From an uncultured Roseicyclus sp. (lineage in GTDB: Bacteria > Pseudomonadota > Alphaproteobacteria > Rhodobacterales > Rhodobacteraceae), in the NCBI GenBank assembly GCA_937139335.1, contig CAKZPN010000055.1, positions 1 to 64,000 on the forward strand: DNA of 64,000 bases, given 5' to 3'. Positions 53,896-63,133 of this stretch are shown piece by piece. The first letter of the stretch is position 1. The number at the start of each line of letters is the position of its first letter. Made by a program: the position numbers and the translations under genes. Under the pieces are notes generated by a model, which was given only the letters and a program-made list of their open reading frames with translations, made no database searches and was not told where the DNA came from.

Positions 53896-55197
53896 ATGCC
53901 CATGGCCCTCGACGCAAACCCCGCGATCGCCAGCTACGACGCGCCGAAGAAAGACCTCTACGAGATGGGCGAGATGCCGCCCCTCGGCCATGTCCCCAAG
54001 CAGATGTACGCCTGGGCCATCCGGCGCGAGCGTCACGGCGAGCCGGACACAGCCTTCGAGCAGGAGGTCGTCGACACCTGGGCGATCGATTCGCACGAGG
54101 TTCTCGTGCTGGTGATGGCCGCGGGCGTGAATTTCAACGGCGTCTGGGCCGGTCTCGGCCAGCCGATCAGCCCCTTCGACGGCCACGGCGCGCCCTACCA
54201 CATCGCCGGTTCCGACGCTTCGGGCATCGTCTGGGCCGTGGGCGACAAGGTTCACAACTGGAAGGTCGGCGACGAGGTCGTGATCCACTGCAACCAGGAC
54301 GACGGCGACGACGAGGAATGCAACGGCGGCGATCCGATGTTCTCGCCCACCCAGCGCATCTGGGGCTACGAGACGCCCGACGGGTCGTTCTCGCAGTTCA
54401 CCAAAGTGCAGGCGCAGCAATTGATGCCCCGCCCCAAGCACCTCACCTGGGAAGAAAGCGCGTGCTACACGCTGACGCTCGCCACCGCCTACCGCATGCT
54501 CTTCGGCCACCACCCGCATGATCTGAAGCCGGGGCAGAACGTGCTGGTCTGGGGCGCGTCGGGCGGCCTCGGCGTCTACGCCATCCAGCTCGCCAATACC
54601 GCGGGCGCCAACGCCATCGGCGTGATCTCGGACGAGGACAAGCGCGAGTATGTCATGAGCCTCGGCGCGAAGGGCGTGATCAACCGCAAGGATTTCGACT
54701 GCTGGGGCCAGATGCCCAAGGTCAACACCCCTGAATACAACGCCTGGCTGAAGGAGGCGCGCAAGTTCGGCAAGGCGATCTGGGACATCACCGGCAAGGG
54801 CGTCAGCGTCGACATGGTCTTCGAGCACCCCGGCGAGGCGACCTTTCCGGTCTCCACCCTGGTCTGCAAGAAGGGCGGCATGGTCGTGATCTGCGCCGGC
54901 ACCAGCGGGTTCAACTGCACCTTCGACGTGCGCTACATGTGGATGCACCAGAAGCGCCTGCAGGGCTCGCATTTCGCGCATCTGAAACAGGCTTCCTCCG
55001 CCAACCGCCTGATGGTGGAACAGCGCCTCGACCCCTGCATGTCCGAGGTCTTTCCCTGGGCCGAACTGCCCGAGGCGCACATGAAGATGCTGCGAAACCA
55101 GCACAAGCCCGGTAACATGTCGGTGCTCGTGCAGGCCCCGAGGACCGGGCTGCGGACGCTGGAGGATGTGTTGGAGGCCGGGCCGACGGCGGGGTGA
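53896..55197 (+). CDS. ccr: Crotonyl-CoA carboxylase/reductase
   Basis: 433 aa, key enzyme of the ethylmalonyl-CoA pathway: reductive carboxylation of crotonyl-CoA with NADPH and CO2. Start at 53896 (MPMALDANPAIASYDAPKKD) with GGAGAC just upstream. Medium-chain dehydrogenase fold: GSDASGIVWAVGDKVHNWKV, nucleotide motif VWGASGGLGVYAIQLAN, and the CO2-binding residues in FEHPGEATFP. Diagnostic for acetate assimilation without isocitrate lyase in this lineage. Confidence 0.96.
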   Translation: MPMALDANPAIASYDAPKKDLYEMGEMPPLGHVPKQMYAWAIRRERHGEPDTAFEQEVVDTWAIDSHEVLVLVMAAGVNFNGVWAGLGQPISPFDGHGAPYHIAGSDASGIVWAVGDKVHNWKVGDEVVIHCNQDDGDDEECNGGDPMFSPTQRIWGYETPDGSFSQFTKVQAQQLMPRPKHLTWEESACYTLTLATAYRMLFGHHPHDLKPGQNVLVWGASGGLGVYAIQLANTAGANAIGVISDEDKREYVMSLGAKGVINRKDFDCWGQMPKVNTPEYNAWLKEARKFGKAIWDITGKGVSVDMVFEHPGEATFPVSTLVCKKGGMVVICAGTSGFNCTFDVRYMWMHQKRLQGSHFAHLKQASSANRLMVEQRLDPCMSEVFPWAELPEAHMKMLRNQHKPGNMSVLVQAPRTGLRTLEDVLEAGPTAG

Positions 55198-55241
55198 TCT
55201 CTGCTTCGCAAAGGCGCTGCTTGAACCATCCCACACCCCAG

Positions 55242-55259
55242 GCAACACGCCTGTGTTGC
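55242..55259 (+). terminator. Hairpin after ccr
   Basis: GCAACAC (55242-55248) and GTGTTGC (55253-55259) with loop GCCT, about 45 bp after the ccr stop. No strong T-run follows, so it is a weak candidate transcript end. Confidence 0.35.
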
Positions 55260-55360
55260 AGGTTGGCGTCTTTCACCCATGCCGGCGCCGAAACCTGTTT
55301 GCATCAGGGGATGAGGCAACTAGAACTGTCGGCACGTGATGATCAGCAGCGTCAGGCCCC

Positions 55361-56179
55361 ATGCAGTCCGATATGCCCATAACAGTCACCACGAGGTTCT
55401 CGTTCCTGGGTCTGTCCGGCTGGAAGAGCGAACCGTCGCGCGATCCGGCCCTTCTTTTCGAGAAAGACCGGCTGCGGGGACGCTTGGCGCTCTTTCAGAA
55501 CGTGGCACTGGCATCTCTGGCTGCGCAGACAGACCAGGAGTTTCGCCTCCACGTCCTGACAAGCGATCAGATGCCGGACTGGGCCCTCGACGGTCTGCGC
55601 GAGATATCCATCGCCGCGTTGGGCCCGGAGCGGGTCACGGTCGATGCAAGGCCTCAGGGCCGGGCGAGAAAGTTTCACCGCATCTATCTTCAGCAGACCT
55701 ACGGGGATCAGCGCATTGCGCAGGTGGTGCTGGATGATGATGACGGGCTGTCCGGCGATTTCATGGCGGTCCTGCGCGACAAGATCGGTATTGCAATCGG
55801 CGACGGCAAACTGCCTGACGCCGAGTCCCAGCACTTCCTGACCTTCCCACGGGGATACGGGCTCGTCCATTCCGATGGTCCGACCGAAGTCTACCGTCAC
55901 AGCTACATGCTGATCAATCTCGGCCTGACGATGCTGGGCAAGCCCAACAAGTCGATCCACTCCACCGTGCACCAGTCGGACCCGAAGCGCATCGGGTACA
56001 CGATCCACGAGGACAGGCCAATGTTCCTGCGGTCCGTCCATGGTCTCAATGACAGCCGCGTGTCAGTGACCAAACGTTGGAAGAAAGTTCCCGACTGGCT
56101 GGCCGAACCGGGATTCCAGGACCGTTTTGGCTACATTATCCCGTTGTTGGAGGGCCCGTCGCTCCCCGAGTTGGTGTGA
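55361..56179 (+). CDS. Putative rhamnosyltransferase (glycosyltransferase)
   Basis: 272 aa (or 268 from MPITVTTRFSFLGL at 55373). Family pattern: GWKSEPSRDPALLFEKDRLR, FQNVALASLAAQTDQEFRLH, acidic metal motif VVLDDDDGLSGDFM (near residue 125), and HSTVHQSDPKRIGYTIHEDR. Matches the bacterial putative rhamnosyl transferase group seen in exopolysaccharide or lipopolysaccharide loci. No membrane segment. Flanked by intergenic DNA, apparently monocistronic. Confidence 0.82.
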   Translation: MQSDMPITVTTRFSFLGLSGWKSEPSRDPALLFEKDRLRGRLALFQNVALASLAAQTDQEFRLHVLTSDQMPDWALDGLREISIAALGPERVTVDARPQGRARKFHRIYLQQTYGDQRIAQVVLDDDDGLSGDFMAVLRDKIGIAIGDGKLPDAESQHFLTFPRGYGLVHSDGPTEVYRHSYMLINLGLTMLGKPNKSIHSTVHQSDPKRIGYTIHEDRPMFLRSVHGLNDSRVSVTKRWKKVPDWLAEPGFQDRFGYIIPLLEGPSLPELV

Positions 56180-56236
56180 CGCGGATCACCCATGCACATC
56201 ATGTCCATGTGGTAAGTCCGTCTTGGATGGGCGATC

Positions 56237-56335
56237 TCAGCCCTTCTCAGCCATTCGGATCGGCCGGATGTTCTGCCCGTACACCTCCGGCGTGTCGACC
56301 GACCCGCCCTTGAGCGGTGAGTCGGCATCCCGAAA
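56237..56335 (-). pseudogene. Remnant of a second ribulose-phosphate 3-epimerase gene (3' end only)
   Basis: The minus strand encodes KGGSVDTPEVYGQNIRPIR then MAEKG and a stop at 56237-56239. It closely matches the end of the intact rpe product (KGGSVDAPEVYGENIRAIR). DNA identity over about 59 bp is near 80%, so it derives from a diverged rpe copy, not a recent duplication. Similarity fades beyond 56335. No start or other epimerase part is present. Confidence 0.7.
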
Positions 56336-56470
56336 CCGGCAGGCAAGTGGCAATGAAAGTCATAATGATTACAGCAGGGCGCTTTGATCGCGAACGGCAT
56401 CTTCATCGCCCCGCCCGCCGTGCCGATGACATCGTTGCGGATCCTCGGAAGACCACGTTTCCCGATCAGT

Positions 56471-57316
56471 TCACCGGTCGGCCAGATCCTCGTCTTGAAG
56501 CACACGGACGCGGGTCCGGTCAGGCAGCCCGGTTGTCCCGCCGGACGCATGCGATGCGCCCCTCGCCGGGTCTGTCGCACAGAACCCGGGTCCGATCTCC
56601 GCGTCCAACCCGATCAGGATATCGACCAGATGATCGAAGCTCTGGGCCACCGCCGTCGCGCCTTCCCGCATCAGCTCCAACCCCGAGGTGTAGCCCCAGG
56701 CGACACCGACAGCCGTGACCCCGGCCGCCTTGGCCATCTGCATGTCGTAGCGGGAATCGCCCACCATGATCGTCTCTTCCGGGCGGCGACCCGTTTCTTT
56801 CAGCGCGTGCCGCACCATTGAGGTCGCGGGTTTGGAGGCGTTCCCCTCGGCGCATTGGATGGTATGAAAATAGGGCCACCAGTTCATTTCCGACAACAGG
56901 TAGGATGTGCTGCGCCTTGCCTTTCCGGTGGCGACGCCCAGGACGAACCCCATATCCGACAGGCGGCCGAGCGTAGAGGCCGCGCCGCGATAGACCGGCA
57001 GTTCGACCAGGTGTTCGACCATGTCGAAATACCGTAGCCGATAGCCATTGAGGATCTTCTCCCGCACACCGCAGGGCAAGGGCGCGGTCACGGCGTCGAT
57101 CATTTCCGGCAGCGACAGGCCGATCAATCCACGCACCGCAGCGGCCGGGGGCGGCGTTTTGCCTGCGGCATGAAACGCCTCCGCCATGATGTCGGATATG
57201 CCGTCCGCGCTGTCAAGCAAGGTGCCATCGACATCGAACAGCACAAGCGTGCGCTTCAAAGGCGCGGAGACGATCGCATGGCCGTCAGTGCAGCGTATCG
57301 CCCAGTCTCGCCCCAT
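56471..57316 (-). CDS. Phosphoglycolate phosphatase-like HAD hydrolase
   Basis: 281 aa. HAD motifs: nucleophile FDVDGTLLDS (residues 27-36), motif II VATGKARR, Lys in NASKPATSMV, and motif IV MVGDSRYDMQMAKAAGV. Fits Gph/CbbZ, which clears 2-phosphoglycolate. The C-terminal 40 residues (FCATDPARGASHASGGTTGL onward) look like non-family extension; the true stop region may have been altered when the neighbouring rpe copy was lost. N-terminus may begin later than ATG 57316. Confidence 0.85.
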   Translation of the reverse strand: MGRDWAIRCTDGHAIVSAPLKRTLVLFDVDGTLLDSADGISDIMAEAFHAAGKTPPPAAAVRGLIGLSLPEMIDAVTAPLPCGVREKILNGYRLRYFDMVEHLVELPVYRGAASTLGRLSDMGFVLGVATGKARRSTSYLLSEMNWWPYFHTIQCAEGNASKPATSMVRHALKETGRRPEETIMVGDSRYDMQMAKAAGVTAVGVAWGYTSGLELMREGATAVAQSFDHLVDILIGLDAEIGPGFCATDPARGASHASGGTTGLPDRTRVRVLQDEDLADR

Positions 57317-57565
57317 TCGCAGTCATCCAAGCCTTTCCTGTTACAGCAGCTTTCGCCGCGCCGAGTCGGACCCTCTAGTCAGATTGATATCGTGTGAATC
57401 TTTTCCGAGGCAACTGTTGCCAATTTCACATACCCATCGCCAGGTGATCCAACCGGCGCCCGCGCAGGGTTGAGACCCGCCGCCACCAATCTGTCAGCGA
57501 AACCGCCTTATGGGCGCCGATCCAATAGGTTGTCCTCGTTGCTCAAGCCCGAGCACCCCGAGGCG

Positions 57566-58264
57566 TCAGGCGCGCTGCCCGGTGGCCATCTCGACCGCGC
57601 CCCGGATCGCCCGGATATTCTCGCCATAGACCTCGGGCGCGTCCACCGATCCGCCCTTGAACACGGCCGAGCCGGCGACCAGCACGTCCGCGCCGGCACG
57701 CGCCACCAGCGGCGCAGTGGTCGGGTCCACCCCGCCGTCAATCTCGATATGCACTGGCCGGTCGCCGATCATTCCACGAAGCGCGCGCACCTTGCCCGTC
57801 ATGTCGATGAACTTCTGCCCGCCGAAACCGGGGTTCACCGTCATCACGCAGACAAGGTCGGCGAGATCCAGCAGATGCGCCACCGCGTCGGCCGGCGTGC
57901 CGGGGTTCAGCGCCACGCCCGCCTTCATCCCCGCCGCGCGGATAGCCTGAAGCGTGCGGTGGATGTGCGGCCCGGCCTCCACATGCGCGGTCAGGATGTC
58001 GGTCCCGGCGTCGGCGTAGGCGTCGATGAAGGGGTCCACCGGCGCGATCATCAGGTGCACGTCCATCACCGTCGTCACATGCTTGCGGAACGCCTTCACC
58101 GCCATCGGGCCGAAGGTGAGGTTGGGCACGAAGTGCCCGTCCATCACGTCGACATGGACCCAGTCCGCGCCCTGATCCTCGATCGCGCGGATCTCGCGGC
58201 CGAAATCGGCGAAGTCGGCGGACAAGATCGACGGCGCGATCTTGATGGGACGGTCGAAGGACAT
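57566..58264 (-). CDS. rpe: Ribulose-phosphate 3-epimerase
   Basis: 232 aa. Interconverts ribulose 5-phosphate and xylulose 5-phosphate. Start at 58264 gives MSFDRPIKIAPSILSADFAD. Metal and catalytic residues: Ser in PSILSADF, HVDVMDGHFVPNLTFGP, DVHLMI, VMTVNPGFGGQKFI and EIDGGVDP. Complete. Confidence 0.96.
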   Translation of the reverse strand: MSFDRPIKIAPSILSADFADFGREIRAIEDQGADWVHVDVMDGHFVPNLTFGPMAVKAFRKHVTTVMDVHLMIAPVDPFIDAYADAGTDILTAHVEAGPHIHRTLQAIRAAGMKAGVALNPGTPADAVAHLLDLADLVCVMTVNPGFGGQKFIDMTGKVRALRGMIGDRPVHIEIDGGVDPTTAPLVARAGADVLVAGSAVFKGGSVDAPEVYGENIRAIRGAVEMATGQRA

Positions 58265-58383
58265 GGATTTCACCCCCTGTGGCAATCGTCGTCCTGTTAT
58301 CGCCTCGCCCCGACCCTGTCACGCCCCCTTGCCGTCGCGGCGGGCCCGACGCAGTCTCGCCCCCGCCCGGACCGGAGAACGCC

Positions 58384-58830
58384 ATGACCCTGCAGACCCT
58401 GCTCGCCCTCGCCGCCATCGCCTTCGGGGGCGCGTGTATCGCGGTCCAGGCGCCTATCAACGCAAGGCTCGCCGCCCATGTCGGCGACCCGGTGGCCGCG
58501 TCCGCGATATCCTTCGCGGTGGGCCTTGTCGTGCTGGTGGCGATCACGGTGCTGGTGGGTGGCGTGCCGACGTTGGAGGAGGCCTCGGGCGCACCCTGGT
58601 GGGCCTGGGTGGGCGGGTTCCTCGGGGCCGTCTATGTCTGGGCGGCGATCTGGTCGGTCGGGACGCTGGGCGTGGTGACGATGGTGGCGGGGCTCATCTT
58701 CGGCCAACTGGCCGCGGCCCTGATCCTCGACGCCAGCGGCGCGTTTGGCATTGCGGTGCGCGAGATCAGCTGGACCCGGATTGCAGCCGTGGGCTTCGTT
58801 GCGGTGGGGCTCGTCCTGTCTCGGATCTGA
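58384..58830 (+). CDS. YdcZ/DUF606-type DMT-superfamily transporter
   Basis: 148 aa, five hydrophobic helices. Opens MTLQTLLALAAIAFGGACIA and QAPINARLAAHVGDPVAAS, with GFLGAVYVWAAIWSVGTLG, matching the half-length DMT transporters of DUF606. Such proteins work as dimers or pairs; substrate unknown. Confidence 0.88.
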   Translation: MTLQTLLALAAIAFGGACIAVQAPINARLAAHVGDPVAASAISFAVGLVVLVAITVLVGGVPTLEEASGAPWWAWVGGFLGAVYVWAAIWSVGTLGVVTMVAGLIFGQLAAALILDASGAFGIAVREISWTRIAAVGFVAVGLVLSRI

Positions 58831-58914
58831 ATATTTGACCGTTTGGTCAAGCTTGCCTTTGCGCCCGGCGCGTGACACGCTTTTCGGACCTGCCCGAACA
58901 GATCCGGCCCCGCC

Positions 58915-59928
58915 ATGACCAGCACCCAGACCGCCCCCCAAGGCGCCACCGCGCCGGCGACCAAGGACCAGCTTCCGCAGCTGCATGTCCCGCGCAATCC
59001 GGGGATGGAGCTTGACCTCGACTGGGTCGCGCGGGTGCAGGCCAACACCTCCGCCATCGAACGCCGCGCCGCAACCCTGCCGGGGCGGCGCACCGTGAAG
59101 AAGGCCTACCAGGCGGCCTGGCTCGCCCGCGCGATCACGCTGATCGACCTCACGACGCTGGCAGGCGACGACACGCCCGGCCGCGTCCGCCGCCTCTGCG
59201 CCAAGGCGCGGCAGCCGGTGCGCGCCGACCTGCTCGAGGCGCTCGGCCTGCCGCCGCTCACCACCGGCGCGGTCTGCGTCTACCACGAGATGGTCGAGAC
59301 CGCCGTCGCGGCGCTGGAGGGTTCTGGCATCCCCGTCGCCGCCGTCTCGACCGGCTTTCCGGCGGGTCTGTCACCGTTTCCCCTGCGCGTCCGCGAGATC
59401 GAGGAGAGCGTGAAGGCCGGCGCGAGCGAGATCGACATCGTGATTTCGCGCCGGCACGTGCTGACCGGCAACTGGCAGGCGCTCTACGACGAGATGGTCG
59501 AGTTCCGCGCGGCCTGCGGTGACGCCCACGTAAAGGCGATCCTCGCGACCGGCGAGCTTGGAACGCTGCGCAATGTCGCGCGTGCCTCGCTGGTCTGCAT
59601 GATGGCGGGGGCGGACTTCATCAAGACTTCGACGGGCAAGGAGAGCGTCAACGCCACCCTGCCCGTCTCGCTGACCATGATCCGCGCGATCCGCGCCTAC
59701 GAGGCCGCCACCGGCATCAAGATCGGCTACAAGCCCGCCGGCGGGATTTCCAAGGCCAAGGACGCGCTGGTCTACATGGCGCTGATGAAGGAGGAACTGG
59801 GCGATCCCTGGCTCCGCCCCGATCTTTTCCGTTTCGGCGCGTCGAGCCTGTTGGGCGACATCGAACGGCAACTCGAACACCACGCCACCGGCGCCTATTC
59901 GGCGAGCTGGCGGCATCCGATGGGATAA
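58915..59928 (+). CDS. deoC: Deoxyribose-phosphate aldolase
   Basis: 337 aa, longer form. Cleaves 2-deoxyribose 5-phosphate to acetaldehyde and glyceraldehyde 3-phosphate. Schiff-base and proton-relay lysines appear in HVKAILATGELGTLRN, FIKTSTGKESVNATL and IGYKPAGGISKAKDAL. The first 60 residues are an N-terminal extension common in alphaproteobacteria. Followed by an aldehyde dehydrogenase that can oxidise the acetaldehyde. Confidence 0.95.
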   Translation: MTSTQTAPQGATAPATKDQLPQLHVPRNPGMELDLDWVARVQANTSAIERRAATLPGRRTVKKAYQAAWLARAITLIDLTTLAGDDTPGRVRRLCAKARQPVRADLLEALGLPPLTTGAVCVYHEMVETAVAALEGSGIPVAAVSTGFPAGLSPFPLRVREIEESVKAGASEIDIVISRRHVLTGNWQALYDEMVEFRAACGDAHVKAILATGELGTLRNVARASLVCMMAGADFIKTSTGKESVNATLPVSLTMIRAIRAYEAATGIKIGYKPAGGISKAKDALVYMALMKEELGDPWLRPDLFRFGASSLLGDIERQLEHHATGAYSASWRHPMG

Positions 59929-59932
59929 TAAA

Positions 59933-60166
59933 ATGTCCGATAAGTCCGATCTTCAAGAATGGGTGATGGCCGCACTGAGAGATCAAGGGGGCGAAGCACA
60001 CCTTTCAAAGATTGCCAAACACATTTGGGATCACCACGAAAACGATCTACGCGGCTCAGGTGACCTTTTTTACACATGGCAATACGATATGAGGTGGGCG
60101 GCGCAAAATCTACAGAAGGCGGGCAAGCTGACTAAACTTTCGCGCAGTTGGAGGCTTACTAAGTGA
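59933..60166 (+). CDS. Small winged-helix-like protein inserted between deoC and aldehyde dehydrogenase
   Basis: 77 aa, 4 bp after deoC; its TGA overlaps the GTG of the next gene (GTGA). The segment EWVMAALRDQGGEAHLSKIA, then KHIWDHHENDL, and the end QNLQKAGKLTKLSRSWRLTK follow the winged-helix pattern of Mrr N-terminal-like domains. GC is near 49% against about 67% in both neighbours, a sign of recent acquisition despite perfect operon coupling. Possibly a DNA-binding regulator. Confidence 0.72.
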   Translation: MSDKSDLQEWVMAALRDQGGEAHLSKIAKHIWDHHENDLRGSGDLFYTWQYDMRWAAQNLQKAGKLTKLSRSWRLTK

Positions 60167-62514
60167 CCACCCGCGAAATCTTCGACAGCATGGAGTATGG
60201 CCCCGCCCCCGAAGGCGACGCCGAGGCGCGGGCGTGGATCGCCGCGAAGGGGCCGGGTTTCGGCCATTTCATCGACGGCGAATTCACCGCGCCGGGGGAA
60301 ACCTTCGCGACCCGCAACCCCGCCACCGGCGAGGAGCTGGCGCAGGTCACCCAAGGCACCGCAACGGACGTGGACGCCGCAGTGGCCGCCGCGACCAAGG
60401 CGTTTCCGAAATGGGCGAAGCTTTCCTGCCATGCGCGCGCGAAATACCTCTATGCGCTGGCCCGGCTGTTGCAGAAACACGCCCGCCTCTTCGCCGTGCT
60501 GGAGACGCTCGACAACGGCAAACCGATCCGTGAGAGCCGCGACATCGACATCCCCTTGGCGCAGCGACATTTCTACTACCATGCCGGCCTCGCGCAGCTG
60601 CGCGACAGCGAGATGCCGGGTCATGAACCCATCGGCGTCTGCGGGCAGGTGATCCCGTGGAACTTCCCGCTGCTGATGCTGGCGTGGAAGATCGCGCCGG
60701 CGCTGGCGGCCGGGAACACGGTGGTGCTGAAACCCGCCGAATACACCTCGCTCACCGCGCTGCTTTTCGCGGACATCTGCCGCGAAGCCGGGCTGCCGAA
60801 GGGCGTCGTGAACATCGTCACCGGCGACGGATCGACCGGCGAGGCGATCGTGACCCACGGGGGCACGGCCAAGATCGCCTTCACCGGCTCCACCGCGGTC
60901 GGCCGCCGCATCCGCGAGCAGACGGCGGGCATGGGCAAGTCGCTGACCTTGGAGCTGGGCGGCAAGTCGCCCTACATCGTCTTCGACGACGCCGATATCG
61001 ATTCAGCCATCGAGGGGCTGGTCGACGCGATCTGGTTCAACCAGGGGCAGGTCTGCTGCGCAGGCTCGCGGCTTCTTGTGCAGGAAGGCATCGCGGAGGA
61101 TTTCTACACCCGGCTCAAGGCGCGCATGACCAAGCTGCGCGTCGGCGACCCGCTGGACAAATCCATCGACATCGGCGCGCTGGTCGACCCGGTGCAGCAC
61201 CAGATGATCACGCGGATGGTGCAGGAGAACACCGAGGGGGAGACTTACCACGCCCCCGTCGAGATGCCCGAGCAGGGCTGTTTCTACCCACCCACCCTCA
61301 TCACCGGCCTGTCCTCGGCAGCGCCGCTGATGCAGGAGGAAATCTTTGGCCCGGTGCTGGTCGCCACCACGTTCCGCACGCCCTCCGAGGCGGTCGAGAT
61401 CGCCAACAACACGCGCTACGGGCTCGCGGCCACGGTCTGGTCCGAGAACCTCAACCTCGCGCTGGATATCGCGCCGAAACTGGCGGCAGGCGTGGTCTGG
61501 GTGAACGCCACCAACCTCTTCGACGCGAGCGCCCCCTTCGGCGGTGTGCGCGAAAGCGGCTTTGGCCGTGAAGGCGGGTGGGAAGGCCTGGGCGCCTACC
61601 TGAAGCCCACGGGAAAACGCGCCGACGTCAAGCCCATCGCGCCGGTAGCAGCGCCCGACACGCCCGAGGCACCGGGCCTCGATCGCACCGCCAAGATGTA
61701 TGTCGGCGGCAAGCAGGCCCGCCCCGACGGCGGCTATTCGCAACCGGTCTGGTCCAAGCGCGGCAAGCTGCTGGGCCACGTGGGCATCGGAAACCGCAAG
61801 GACATCCGCAATGCCGTCGAGGCCGCGCGGGGTGCGTCGGGCTGGACGAAGACGACCGCCCACACCCGCGCGCAGATCCTCTACTACATCGCCGAGAACC
61901 TCTCGGCCCGCGCCGGAGAATTTGCCACCCGGCTGCGCGACCTGACCGGCGGCTCGTCGTCCCGTGCCGAGGCGGAGGTCGCGGCCTCGGTCGACCGGCT
62001 ATTCAGCTACGGCGCCTGGGCCGACAAGATGGACGGGCGCGCCGCCTCCGTCCCGATCCGCGGCATCGCGCTGGCGATGCGCGAGCCCGTGGGCGTGATC
62101 GGCGTGCTGGCGCCGGACGACGCGCCGCTGCTGGGGGCCGTGTCGCTGATCGCGCCGGCGATGGCGATGGGCAACCGCGTGATACTGGTGCCGTCCGCCG
62201 CCTACCCGCTGGCCGCAACGGATCTCTACCAGGTGCTCGACACCTCGGACGTGCCGGGCGGCGTGGTGAACATTGTCACCGGCACCGCGCAGGAGCTGGG
62301 CCAGACGCTGGCGCAACACCTCGACCTCGACGCGCTCTGGAGCTTTTCAGGCGCGGTCGACGCGGCGAAGCTGGAGGCGGCCTCTGCCGGCAACCTCAAG
62401 CGGACCTGGATCAACGCCACAGCGCCCGACTGGATGAGTGCCGAGGGCGAAGGGCGCGGATTTCTCGACCAGGCGACCGAGGTGAAGACGATCTGGGTGC
62501 CCTACGGCGAATAG
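60163..62514 (+). CDS. Aldehyde dehydrogenase with tandem second ALDH-like domain
   Basis: 783 aa from GTG 60163. First domain (about 1-490) is a complete aldehyde dehydrogenase: PWNFPLLMLAWKIAPALAAG, GSTAVGR, Glu in LELGGKSPYIVF and Cys in NQGQVCCAGSRL (about 297). The second domain (about 510-783) repeats the fold (MYVGGKQARPDGGYSQPVWS, GVIGVLAPDDAPLLGAVSL) but ends early and lacks a catalytic Cys motif. Two-domain forms like this accompany deoC in Rhodobacterales and likely oxidise aldehydes from deoxyribose breakdown. Confidence 0.93.
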   Translation: MTTREIFDSMEYGPAPEGDAEARAWIAAKGPGFGHFIDGEFTAPGETFATRNPATGEELAQVTQGTATDVDAAVAAATKAFPKWAKLSCHARAKYLYALARLLQKHARLFAVLETLDNGKPIRESRDIDIPLAQRHFYYHAGLAQLRDSEMPGHEPIGVCGQVIPWNFPLLMLAWKIAPALAAGNTVVLKPAEYTSLTALLFADICREAGLPKGVVNIVTGDGSTGEAIVTHGGTAKIAFTGSTAVGRRIREQTAGMGKSLTLELGGKSPYIVFDDADIDSAIEGLVDAIWFNQGQVCCAGSRLLVQEGIAEDFYTRLKARMTKLRVGDPLDKSIDIGALVDPVQHQMITRMVQENTEGETYHAPVEMPEQGCFYPPTLITGLSSAAPLMQEEIFGPVLVATTFRTPSEAVEIANNTRYGLAATVWSENLNLALDIAPKLAAGVVWVNATNLFDASAPFGGVRESGFGREGGWEGLGAYLKPTGKRADVKPIAPVAAPDTPEAPGLDRTAKMYVGGKQARPDGGYSQPVWSKRGKLLGHVGIGNRKDIRNAVEAARGASGWTKTTAHTRAQILYYIAENLSARAGEFATRLRDLTGGSSSRAEAEVAASVDRLFSYGAWADKMDGRAASVPIRGIALAMREPVGVIGVLAPDDAPLLGAVSLIAPAMAMGNRVILVPSAAYPLAATDLYQVLDTSDVPGGVVNIVTGTAQELGQTLAQHLDLDALWSFSGAVDAAKLEAASAGNLKRTWINATAPDWMSAEGEGRGFLDQATEVKTIWVPYGE

Positions 62515-62515
62515 G

Positions 62516-63121
62516 TCAGCGGCGGCCGGAGACGCGATCGCGGAGCTTGGCCCAGCTGACGGCGGCGCGGTCGCGGACGGGGTCGATCACCCGGTCCTCG
62601 AACCGTTCCCAGATGCGCCAGGCCATGAACAGCACAAGCGCCAGAAGCAGCAGGATTGCGATGCTGAGCCAAGGGATCAACGTCACATCCGGGCCGTCCA
62701 CCGGACGGATGTTCACCGCGTTCGGATAGGTCGTCAGCAGCCGCGAGCGCCAGCCGTAATGGGTGATCGCCACCCATTGCGGCGCGGCGGCGGTAGAGGT
62801 GAGGTTCGCCGCCTCGGCATGCAGATCGGCGCTGTCGAGCTTGAAATAGGGTGGCCAACCGAAGCCCGTATCCTCGTTGCGGTAGACCATCACATCGCCC
62901 GAGGCGAGGATGGTGTTGATCAACCGCAGGTCGCGGCTGTCGGTCTGGGCGTTGCCGCTGTCGCCCTGCGCGTAGAAGATCCGGTTCAGGCCCGAGAAAT
63001 CCTGCCGGATGATCTCGGTCCCGGTGATCCGGGCGACGTCACGCTGCGGCAGGACATAGTGCAGCAACGACCCGAAGATCAGGACCAGGATCGCGATGAA
63101 GATGATACGGGGCCAGCGCAT
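62516..63121 (-). CDS. DUF1523 membrane protein
   Basis: 201 aa. N-terminal membrane anchor (WPRIIFIAILVLIFGSLLHY), a periplasmic-type domain (RDVARITGTEIIRQDFSGLN, DTGFGWPPYFKLDSADLHAE), and a C-terminal membrane helix LSIAILLLLALVLFMAWRIW followed by a basic tail. Matches DUF1523. Ends 1 bp after the convergent dehydrogenase stop. Confidence 0.88.
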   Translation of the reverse strand: MRWPRIIFIAILVLIFGSLLHYVLPQRDVARITGTEIIRQDFSGLNRIFYAQGDSGNAQTDSRDLRLINTILASGDVMVYRNEDTGFGWPPYFKLDSADLHAEAANLTSTAAAPQWVAITHYGWRSRLLTTYPNAVNIRPVDGPDVTLIPWLSIAILLLLALVLFMAWRIWERFEDRVIDPVRDRAAVSWAKLRDRVSGRR

Positions 63122-63133
63122 GGGCGGCTCTCC

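Noticed and set aside
52154..53917. 587-codon minus-strand frame
   Set aside because: Antisense of the acyltransferase gene; no recognisable domain and arginine/histidine-rich composition.
53698..55248. 516-codon minus-strand frame opposite ccr
   Set aside because: Antisense of ccr, which is a clear full-length family member.
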